NCBI GenBank assembly: GCA_004802725.1
Contig: SGPM01000451.1
Span: 1 to 18,008 of the forward strand
Direction: 5' to 3'
DNA: 18,008 nucleotides
Source: Antrodiella citrinella
Lineage: Eukaryota > Basidiomycota > Agaricomycetes > Polyporales > Steccherinaceae
Shown here: positions 1-8,521 of the stretch, piece by piece
Layout of the letters: each line of letters begins with the position of its first letter
Numbering within the stretch: the first letter of the stretch is position 1
Translations under genes and position numbers: made by a program
Notes under the pieces: generated by a model
What the model was told of the DNA's origin: nothing
The model's input: only the letters and a program-made list of their open reading frames with translations
The model's database searches: none

Positions 1-558
1 ATAGAGACCCGAGTGTGTAGTCTGACTCGTCTGTGTAGTGGGGTGTATGTTGATCTTCATGCTGGGAGAGACAGCAAAATATAGATTGGACTGAACCTGT
101 GCACAAGAGTTCGGTGAAAGTAGAATCCGAGTACCTGCATTGGCAGATGCAGTACACTTCGGCATCTCCCGGGCCTCATCTCGTCGTCAAATTCTTCCGA
201 CAAACTCATGCTCTAGTCTCTCCACTCACGAAATGAAACTGGAATAAACAATGTCAATACTGAACGTTATGCCTACCTAGTCAATGAGGCAACTCGACAA
301 ACTTCACCCGTAACAGCATGAGAGAAGGAGAAGGGGCCGCTGTTGCTGTACCACATACGGCATCATTCCCGAGCCACTTTTCGTGTGGCAGTGGTAAGAG
401 TTCTCTTTTCGAACGAGGAATACACTCTGAATTCTTAGGCAGATATCACGTTCACGGAAGCTTTCAATCTGGACGCGATCGGTGGCTGCCGTCGCGATGC
501 AGCAGCGACCCCTGAGACATACACCTCTCACTTGTACCCATACGCCCACATACAGTCT
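1..558. other. Non-coding left edge and upstream region of the DHH gene
   Basis: No convincing coding exon is visible on either strand. Short open frames exist (for example 318-515 + and 304-567 -), but they lack recognisable protein character and splice continuity. The frame of the DHH gene stays open upstream of its ATG back to a TAG at 436-438, with no in-frame ATG in between, so this stretch most likely holds the promoter and 5' leader of that gene. The first 300 bases may equally be the flank of a gene outside the window. Confidence 0.5.
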
Positions 559-2198
559 ATGTCTCATATCAACGCGCCCAAAAGATTTTGGAATACTGCT
601 AATTCTTCAGATGAAGAGGGGTCACAAACCTCCGAGGATGGCCCATGGCCTGCTCCTGCAAAGGACATGGAAGCCGCGAGGACTTTTCTCAAAGAATGGT
701 GAGTTCATCTGTTCTGAATACACACTAGGATTTTGCTCACCCTTTGAAGCGCATTGAAGCACGAACGCACCCTCATCCTTCCGGACAAAGATGCAGATGG
801 TCTTTGTGCATCCCTAATCATATATCGCACGCTCGTGCTCCTTGGACTCCCACCCACTCTCTTTTTCATTCACTTCGTCGTCAAGGGATCCAATATCCAC
901 AATGAAGACGAGAGAGAACGGATGCAGGCGTACGGCGCCAAGTATGTGATCGCGGTCGACCAAGGAAGCAGAGGAGGTGCACCTCTGGTTGGCAAGCCGG
1001 GTGAGGTGAAGACACTCATAGTGGATCACCACTGGAGTGAAGAATTTCCTGATAGTTCTCTGGTGAGCACCTTCATGTGAGTATGGCGTTGAGATTACTC
1101 ACTATCTTGTCGTGTGATCAGGTTCTGTCAGCCGCCTGTTGCGAGCCGGTTGCAACTTCAAGTGCTCTGGCATATGTACTGTGCAGACCTCTGCATCAGG
1201 ATGTGCGCACGCAGACAGATTATCTGTGTGCAATCGGAACCATGGGTGATCTGGGCAGCAACATGAAGTGGGTCGAACCGTGGCCAGCTGAGGATATGAA
1301 GACTTGCGTCAAGACATACACCAAGCAGGTATTGTCAGATGTGGTGCGGCTGGTGAACGCTCGTACGTATATGGTGCGATCCCACTCTTTTCATATGCTA
1401 ATCCACCATCCGCAGCTCGTCGGACTGCATCTTACGACGTGTCTGCAGCCTGGCAGGCTCTCCTGTATACCACCAATCCTCGAACGATTACGGCCGCTCT
1501 GACAAATTCGACACCTAGCTACATCCGCCGTCTGTACCATGCCCAAGGCGAAGTCAAGGCAGAAACTGACAGATGGACCCATTCTGCCCCAAAGTTTTCT
1601 GGAGACGGACGAATCGCATTGATCAGGATTTCGAGCAGCGCTCAAATCCACCCAGTAAGTCACATTTTCTGACAAAGGCTTAGCTCCAATGTCCTGATCA
1701 TATGCCTTTTCCAGCTGATTGCAACTCGTTGGGCCAACACTCTCAAATCCTCCAAACTCGAGATCGTCATGTGCGCGAACGACACCTACCTTCCAGGCAG
1801 CATGACCAACTTCTCCTGCCGCGTTGCTCGCTGCGCCTCAGCACGGTCCGGCGGAAACGCGGTTGACATCATCGACACGCTCAAAGAGTATGCGTCTCGA
1901 GTTTCGGGGCTGCGCGAGGGCATGGGTGACAACTTTGCCCGAGGGCATAAGGAGGCGAGTGGTGGTATCGTTCGGACCGACGATTTTGAACGTTTGTGGG
2001 GTGTTATGTTGGAGTCGCAGCCTGCTCAGGGGCAAGGTGAGTTCTGTTGGTTCTGTTGGTTCTGATGTGAATTGTTTCAAAGCTGACGGGCTACTAGGAG
2101 AGTCTCCTAAGAGGAAGAAGAGAAAGTCAGACGCGCAACAACAGAGCAATACACTTGAGGGCTGGATCAAGAAGGGTGTGGAAACGTCCCCTCCTTGA
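559..2198 (+). CDS. DHH/RecJ-like phosphoesterase, probably nuclear
   Basis: Proposed exons are 559-698, 750-1062, 1122-1362, 1416-1654, 1715-2036 and 2098-2198 (451 aa). All five introns are GT-AG, 51-61 bp, and keep frame. DHH-family metal-ligand motifs appear in order: DKDADG (about residues 59-64), DQGS (117-120), and DHH within VDHHW (139-141). A DHHA1-type glycine-rich motif, GHKEASGG, follows near residues 388-395. The family hydrolyses phosphodiester or phosphoanhydride bonds with Mn2+/Mg2+; members include RecJ-type exonucleases and polyphosphatases. The substrate cannot be told from sequence. The last exon adds a basic KRKKRK cluster like a nuclear localisation signal, then TLEGWIKK, which resembles a degenerate PCNA-binding motif. 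The start at 559 is chosen because no earlier in-frame ATG occurs before a stop. Family membership is secure; the nuclear role is inference. Confidence 0.87.
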
Positions 2199-2869
2199 AC
2201 TTGGAGGTTGGAATACCTGGTCGAAAAGTCATTTATGTTTGTAACTCTTGGAACTATCACACGTATTGAAATGTCTGTAGAATAGCATGTAGCAAGTAGA
2301 AACGATGATCACGCAATGTAAGAACGCAATACACAGCTTTACACGTTGGGGGGAGATGTATTCCGCACGGCTGTGGCATGTTCCAGTTTGGTTGCTGCAA
2401 GACTTCGACATCCACCCGAAATGAAACCAATGGTTCTTCATTTTACATTATTCCAACGTCTCTGAGACCATTATTGATCGAGGCTAGTACGCGCCATGGT
2501 CTACAGCCAGCAGCTTCGGGTTCGCTCAACAGCCTATAAGTTATACCGCGACAGCCCGGACTGTCGGTCTTGCATAATACAAACAAGCTGACGGGTTCTC
2601 GGACGAGACGGTACAGCAGAGCGGACTTAGAGGCCTCAAGAGAAGTTTCGTCCTAGCGAAATCGAGGCAGCAGCACCGCAGTTGCTAGAGCTTGAATTGC
2701 ATCGGCAACATACGAGCAGGAACGTCGGCCACGTTCCCCTACTCCACGACATGCTGGATCATCGCGGTCGTCTGAGAACTGGTTATAAGACCCGTACGAA
2801 TTGGCCTGAAGCGCAATCCCATACTACACCACTTCACGCCCATCCATTTTGCTAGTTTATTTGTCGAAC
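2199..2869. other. Intergenic region between DHH gene and first GTPase
   Basis: This 671-bp stretch holds the 3' flank of the DHH gene and the promoter of the first GTPase gene. The only notable element is a TATA-like box at 2784-2791, listed separately. A 70-codon minus-strand frame (2229-2441) has no recognisable features and is not called. No repeat or mobile element is visible. Confidence 0.5.
2784..2791 (+). promoter_or_regulatory. TATA-like box of first GTPase gene
   Basis: The octamer TATAAGAC lies 86 bp upstream of the ATG at 2870, a normal distance for a fungal TATA box plus short leader. The identical octamer lies 94 bp upstream of the paralogous gene at 4875, which suggests that it was inherited with the duplication and kept. 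Function is inferred from position and conservation. Confidence 0.5.
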
Positions 2870-4327
2870 ATGAGCGGTTCAAGTTCTCAGGATTCGAAAG
2901 ATTCTCTTCTTATTGCGTAAGTCGCAGTATCCGATAGTTTGAGCTATCATGTGAACTCACGAGCATATGTTCCATTAGCGTTATGGGAGCGACGGGAGCT
3001 GGTAAATCAACAGTAAGTATTGTAGATCTCACTCGCACCAGGTCCTTGAACTCACTTTGACCAATCGTGTAGTTTATCAACCTCGTCAGTGGATCCAACT
3101 TGAACGTTGGCTATGGCCTGGAGTCATGTACTTCCAACGTCGAAACCTCTACCTCCCTCGTCTTGAACGGCCGACTCGTCACGTTGATCGACACACCGGG
3201 GTTCGATGATACCATCAAGGGCGAAGCTGAGATCTTGCGGCTCATTGCAGATTTCCTAGCGGCCACGTAAGTCATCGTACTTCCTGTAGAGCGGAGGATC
3301 AGGTATTGAACCAGTAAACCATAGATATGAAGGCGGTCGCAAGGTCGACGGCGTCATCTTCGTCCACCGCATCTCCGACTATCGCATGGGCGGTGTCGCG
3401 CGCAAGAACTTCCGCCTCTTCCGAAAGCTCTGCGGCGACGACGCACTGAAAAACGTCGTCATCGTCACCAACATGTGGGGCGACGTCTCTGAGGCCATCG
3501 GTGCTGCCCGCGAGAAGGAGCTTTCCGAGAGTGACCTCTTCTTCAAACCTGCGCTGGAGAAGGGTGCTAGGATGGCGCGCCACGATAACACGGTGGCATC
3601 TGCTAAGAGCATCATCCAGAGCTTCTTGGGGGCTGTACCGGAGGTGCTTGCTATTCAGCGCGAGGTCGTGGATGAGAAGAAGAGCGTGGTCGAGACGACT
3701 GCAGGACAGGACCTCCAGGCGGAGTTGGAGATGCAGTTGGCCAAGCACCGGAAGGAGATGGAAGGTATGCGGGAAGAGATGACGGATTTGTTGGCGCAGA
3801 AGGACAAGAGCCATCAGGACGAGATTCAGGAGCTCACCGACGCCTTGAACGACATGAAGGCTCAGCTGACGAAGCTCGAGCAAGAACAACACACGTTACA
3901 TCATTCGCGTCAGGCGGATGTGGAGGCTGCGGAAGAGAAGGCAAGGCGGTTGGCGGAAGAGATGGAGCAGAGATCGTCGCTGCTGCGGGAGCAGGAGGCT
4001 AGAATCGGTGGGTTGTACGATGCTCTCGAGCAAACGGCGCGCGAGCAGGAACAGCAGAAGCAGGCAGCGCTCTTGGCGCAGGAGGAGTCGCATAGAGCTG
4101 AGCTCCACAGGGTGCGCAGGGAGTACGAGGAGAAGTTGGCGGAGACAGCGAGGCGGAATGAGAGGAAGGCTGAAGCGGTGCCACCGCCGCCCCCAGTGGC
4201 TAAAGCGCCCTGGGACTACATACGTGACTTGGCGGTTGGCTCCCAGCCACTGCCTCGTCGCGGTGGGTTTTTCAGAGACGTCGCTTTCATTGTTGACCAG
4301 CTGTTTTCGAAGCCAGTCCGATCATAA
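2870..4327 (+). CDS. AIG1/septin-like P-loop GTPase with long coiled coil, copy 1
   Basis: Proposed exons are 2870-2916, 2979-3012, 3073-3266 and 3325-4327 (425 aa). The N-terminal half is a TRAFAC-type GTP-binding domain: G1 Walker A GATGAGKS (residues 19-26), a probable switch threonine in SCTSNV (45-50), G3 DTPG (67-70), and an unusual G4-position motif TNMWGD (140-145) in place of NKxD. Residues from about 218 to 385 are Glu/Lys/Gln-rich heptads without proline, predicted to form a long coiled coil for self-assembly. The tail is basic then hydrophobic (RRGGFFRDVAFIV) and ends PVRS, with no CaaX box. Proteins of this G-domain type are expanded in mushroom-forming fungi and mostly uncharacterised; by analogy with AIG1/GIMAP and septin proteins a membrane scaffold role is possible. 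It is a tandem paralogue of the next gene. The GTPase fold is confident, the cellular role unknown. Confidence 0.87.
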
Positions 4328-4874
4328 ACTATGCCCTTCACTGGTGTCCGACGTCCACGGTGCAGGTACATCGTGTATTAGGGCCACCTGCAGGTGTTCC
4401 GTTTTCCGTAGTAGTCAGTAATTATGGTATTATTTACAAGCAATTGAGGAACATACCAAGTTCGCCAGGATGTCACTGCCGGTGCCAACGGAGTGACGGT
4501 GAATTGAGAGGGTCCAGGGAGAGACACGCGGAACTGCTCAGTCCAAGGAAATGACAGTGTCAGAGGTGAGAAGTCGCTCAAACGGGTGAATACCCAGATC
4601 CCGATAGACAGCCTACTTCGTGTCACAAGGAAGGAATGCAACAGCTGTGATACAATCGTTCAAGAAGTTCGAAGCTGCAGGCAGGTTGAGGAGTGACTTC
4701 ACGTCTTGCGTGAGCATAGCGAAGCACAGAGGGTAGGCACACTGTGGACTACGCAGCCTCGTGCTAAACTTCAAGGAAAGTATAAGACAGATGAATTTGC
4801 GCCTACAAGAAGTATAACCCACTGTTGAACCACGAACATCGATTCAAATTGCATTGATCGCGTAAACAAACATT
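4328..4874. other. Intergenic region between the two GTPase paralogues
   Basis: This 547-bp spacer carries the terminator side of copy 1 and the promoter of copy 2. The TATAAGAC box at 4781-4788 is the only element I can support. Apart from that box I see no obvious long similarity to the 2199-2869 spacer, so the flanks have diverged much more than the coding exons. Confidence 0.5.
4781..4788 (+). promoter_or_regulatory. TATA-like box of second GTPase gene
   Basis: TATAAGAC, identical to the octamer before copy 1, lies 94 bp upstream of the ATG at 4875. Its role as a TATA box is inferred from composition, spacing and conservation between paralogues. Confidence 0.5.
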
Positions 4875-6409
4875 ATGGATTCGTCTCCTTTACTGGTCGC
4901 GTGAGTAATGAAACGCAACTTTCACGAATTGAGGGGTATTGAAGCGATCGACGATTCAGTGTCATGGGAGCCACCGGAGCTGGAAAATCCTCAGTAAGTC
5001 TCATTATTCGATGAAAGGCACACATAACTCACCACTCCTTTAGTTCATCAACGCCGCCAGCGATTCTCATCTACGAGTAGGATATGGCCTCGAGTCTTGT
5101 ACTTCAGACGTCGAAGTGTCGACGTCCCTCGTGCTAAACGGTCGACCGGTCACATTGATCGACACTCCCGGCTTTGACGACACAACGAAGAATGAAGCGG
5201 AGATCTTGAGACTCATAGCAGAGTTCCTGGCAACTACGTGAGTTTCCCTCATCAGTGGACGCAAATAACAATACTAACCCCAAAGGATCCTACAGCTATA
5301 AGAAGGGGCAGAAGGCCAACGGTATCATTTTCATCCACCGCATTTCTGACTACCGCATGGGAGGCGTCGCGCGCAAGAACTTCCGTCTATTCAAGAAAAT
5401 TTGCGGAGACGAAGCTATGAAGAACGTCATCATTGTCACAAATATGTGGGGAGATGTCACGGAGGAAGTCGGAGCCGCTCGCGAGAACGAGCTGGCAGAG
5501 AACGAGCTGTTCTTCAAATCCGCGATAGAGAAGGGTGCCAGGATGATGCGCCACGACAACACGGCAGCTTCTGCTAAACACGTCATCCAGAGCTTCCTGG
5601 GGACTGTACCTGAGGTGCTCTCTATCCAGCGGGAGGTTGTGGATGAGAAGAAGAGCGTAGCAGACACGGGTGCTGGGCAGGACCTCCAGGCGGAGTTGCA
5701 GAGACAAATGGCCAAGTATAGTCAGGAGCTTCAAAATCTCAAAGAGGAGATGGAAGCCGCCCTCCAAGCGAAAGACGAGGCGCACCAGGACGAGATCCAG
5801 GAGCTCAACGATAACATCAGCGACGTCCAGGGGCAGTTGGCGAGAATGGAAGAAGCCTACAACACCTTACGTCGAGAGCGACAGATGGATAAGAGGGACG
5901 CCGAGAGTAAGGCAGAGGAGATGGCGAGAGAGATGGCGAGAGAGATGGCAGAGAAGGAGGAGAGCTTCAGGCTCTTGAGCGAGCAGACGAGATTACAGGA
6001 GACGAAGATACACGGGATGCATGGGTCCATCATCGTGGTGGAGGAGAAGGTCCAAGACGTAGAAACGAAGACTCGCGAAGAAAACCTTCAACATAGGCAG
6101 GTCGTGGAGGAGCGTCTTAAGGACCAGGCGCAGGCGCACCGGGCAGGTTTGGACAAGGTTCGCCAAGAGGTAGACAAGAGGCTGGCCCCAACAACCACGG
6201 CGGCACAGCAGCGCACAAAGACGGCCGCGAGTACGTCCGGGCAGGCGAATGTTGTTGCTAACGAATCACGACCGGAGAAAACCAACCTGCCACGAATACG
6301 GCCACAACTGTCAGCCCCTCCCAAGCTCGAGCCCAAGCCGGTGCCCAAACCAGAGCCCGCTTGCAGCCCTGATTCCAAGAAGTCGTCGTGGGGCTGCATA
6401 ATCTGTTGA
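4875..6409 (+). CDS. AIG1/septin-like P-loop GTPase with coiled coil and CaaX-like end, copy 2
   Basis: Proposed exons are 4875-4900, 4960-4993, 5044-5237 and 5296-6409 (455 aa). Exons 2 and 3 have exactly the same lengths (34 and 194 nt) and phases as in copy 1. Motifs: GATGAGKS (residues 12-19), SCTSDV, DTPG (60-63) and TNMWGD (133-138). The G domains are closely similar along their length. The coiled coil (from about residue 212) starts with the same DLQAEL and HQDEIQEL segments, then diverges. A Pro/Lys/Ala-rich linker (roughly the last 60 residues) leads to SSWGCIIC. The final C-I-I-C fits a CaaX prenylation box, although cysteine in the X position is uncommon. This predicts lipid anchoring that copy 1 lacks. 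Coding includes a short 12-bp tandem repeat at 5921-5953. The fold is confident; prenylation is inference. Confidence 0.87.
5921..5953 (+). repeat. 12-bp tandem repeat inside coiled coil of copy 2
   Basis: The unit ATGGCGAGAGAG occurs twice exactly (5921-5932, 5933-5944) followed by a degraded partial copy. It encodes the repeated residues M-A-R-E in the coiled coil. A 12-bp unit preserves frame, and such slippage can lengthen coiled coils in small steps, although four residues do not match a heptad. Confidence 0.75.
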
Positions 6410-6975
6410 AGCTTCGTATGCAGGGTCTGCTAGATACGTCTATCAAATATTGTATGGCTCAGCATAAGATTCGGTATCCCAGCTATGTCCGCGACAGTGA
6501 GGTGGTTTTGGACAAGTACATTGAGACATAATACCTAAGATTTTGTGTAGAAAATCAGAGATCAATATTCAGCAGTAGCAATTGTAATGGCTTGGGGCGG
6601 AAAATCCGTTCGTTGTCTGTGTGGACACAGGCGGGCCAAGATGAGAGTGTCTAGTGAAGAGACGTCAGTGAATCGTGTTGCTAATAACATTGGAAAACAT
6701 GCCAAATGTTATTATCGCTCCTCATGTCCCTTGTGCTTCGCCCTTCAAGAACCCCAGCCTGTTGAGTCGTTGAGCACACGGTCGTCTGGTCCTACAATTG
6801 CGCCTCTCCTTCTGGTCATCTCTGAGACGTGCGTGGACACGAAGGTACTGGAAAGGCCATGAGCGTAGGGAGTTGAGGGCGGGAGAGGGTGCCTCCATGT
6901 CCGAGTCGCCGTCTGTTGTCGTCGTCGTCGTAGTCGTCGTCGAGGAAGAGAGCCGTCGGGTATTGCCGTTGCAGC
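6410..6975. other. Intergenic region upstream of the histidine phosphatase gene
   Basis: This 566-bp stretch contains the 3' flank of GTPase copy 2 and the promoter and leader of the phosphatase gene. A 91-codon plus-strand frame at 6587-6862 has no recognisable protein features and is not called. A GTC-rich microsatellite at 6918-6942 is listed separately. No clear TATA box was found. Confidence 0.45.
6918..6942 (+). repeat. GTC trinucleotide microsatellite
   Basis: Near-perfect GTC (GAC on the other strand) triplets are interrupted once by GTA. The repeat lies 33-58 bp upstream of the proposed ATG at 6976, so it is probably in the 5' leader or core promoter of the histidine phosphatase gene, where length changes could affect expression. 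Confidence 0.8.
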
Positions 6976-8293
6976 ATGTCTAAGTCTTACCATGTACGTC
7001 TCTTAGTTGTTTGCTCATCCACGTCCACCTTCCTCATCCATTCTGTAGTTTGTACCGGGATTTTTTGTCCAAGACGACCCCGCTGTTGTCCCCTCCGTCG
7101 TCGGCGCCGTACGTACACCATCTGGCCCTCTTGAATGTAGTTAAAGGTTGATCTGCGCTAGCTTCCCGCGCGATTGGGTCTCATAGACGATAGTCAAGAC
7201 AGATGGAAGATATTCAAGCAGAAATTACATGACTTGAATGCAGCGGCGGAGCAGGGCGTGTGTTACAAGCTCGTGTTTCTTGGGAGGCATGGTCAAGGTT
7301 ACCGTACGTCTCCGCTGTCTCATCTCTTTCAGATCTTTGACATTGAACCAAATTCGTAGATAACGTCGCCGAGGCAAAGTATGGCACTGAGGTGAGTAGC
7401 TTTTTCGCGTCGCAAGTCCCGGAGTCACTGACATTGATACTCGGTCCATCAGGCTTGGGACGCGTATGTATTTCATTTACTCAAGACTGAATCGCACTCG
7501 TATCTCTCGCAGACACTGGTCTACTCTGAACGGGGATGAAGAACTCACCTGGGGCCCCGACCCTCTCCTCACACCTCTCGGACAAAGTCAAGCCCTCGAA
7601 GCTCGAGACGCGTGGCTCGCTGAACTATCCTGCGACATCCCTCTCCCGGAGACATTCTATTCCAGTCCGTTGAAGAGGGCGTTGGACACTTGGTCGCTCA
7701 CGTTTGCTGGATTCGGGAATGACGAGGTGCTACCAAAGGAGCAGAGGAAGGTGACGGTCCTAGAGGTGAGTCCCCCCTTATCCGATCACATGCGGCCCTC
7801 AAACTCATGGCGTTTTTCAAGGATTGTCGTGAAGAGTATGGTATACATACATGCGATCTCCGCTCATCCCTATCTGCGTTGCGTACTCTGTACACTTCAC
7901 CCATGTTCACGTTCGAACTCGGATTCGCTGAAGAGGATCCCTTATGGCGCAAAGATGAGCGCGAGTCCAAAATCCATGTAGTGGAGCGAGCGAAGGCTGT
8001 TCTGGACGTCATTTTTGGGGAACCCGATACTACTGGTACGGGTTTCTGTGGTATTGGCATCCAAAGGCTTGAGGCTAACTGGTGGTCGCTTTTCAGTCGT
8101 GTCAATCACCGCGCATGGAGGTTTTATCAACGGGTTCTTAGCGGTAGTTGGACGAAGAGCATATTCATTGCCTACAGGAGGTGAGTATACGCGTGTTGCT
8201 CGTTGATGTGGCATTGACTGATCCCGTTCAACAGGAATCTTGCCCACCGTTGTCAAATACACTCCGGAAAGCGGAACACGACAACGCGGATAG
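6976..8293 (+). CDS. Phosphoglycerate-mutase-like histidine phosphatase
   Basis: Proposed exons are 6976-6993, 7049-7108, 7162-7303, 7360-7391, 7453-7463, 7513-7765, 7822-8035, 8097-8180 and 8235-8293 (290 aa, all junctions in frame). The first exon is only six codons, and the fifth is an 11-nt microexon supplying the A-W-D-A stretch. The start is supported because the spliced N-terminus continues into VPGFFVQDDP, a conserved opening of this fungal family. Catalytic features: RHG (residues 68-70, the His being the phospho-acceptor) in a LGRHGQGYHNVA context, SPLKRA with the second arginine, and a late TAHGG (H250) supplying the second histidine. The family (histidine phosphatase branch 1) transfers or removes phosphate from small molecules or proteins. 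This fungal subgroup is distinct from glycolytic Gpm1 and its substrate is not known. No signal peptide is seen, so it is likely cytosolic. Confidence 0.87.
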
Positions 8294-8521
8294 GTGTGGC
8301 GCATTGTTTTCCGGTAGCATTTGTTATATAATTTGCTTCCGCGACACCTCAATTAGGTTTGCCCCGGTGGTCCGACAATTCACCCCATTACTGTCTGCTT
8401 TGCCAGTCGCTTGGTTTCTACCTTTCACACCTCCGGGTTTACTTTGTACTGTACCTTTGGCGGTAATGTGCACGGTCACCTTGTCATCACACAATACTGA
8501 GCCCCTAGCAGATCTTTGAAC

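Noticed and set aside
318..757. Short plus-strand open frames at 318-515 and 482-757
   Set aside because: No protein-like composition or splice continuity. The second overlaps the true first exon of the DHH gene in another frame.
2229..2441. Minus-strand 70-codon open frame between DHH and GTPase genes
   Set aside because: No recognisable motif, no promoter or conserved context; length expected by chance.
3299..3892. 197-codon minus-strand open frame opposite GTPase copy 1
   Set aside because: It is antisense to the coiled-coil coding exon; Leu-rich content is the mirror of Glu/Lys/Gln codons. The plus strand has full motifs and introns.
6587..6862. 91-codon plus-strand frame with cysteines resembling a small zinc-binding protein
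   Set aside because: Cysteine spacing fits no known zinc motif; no homologous feel; located in a likely promoter region.
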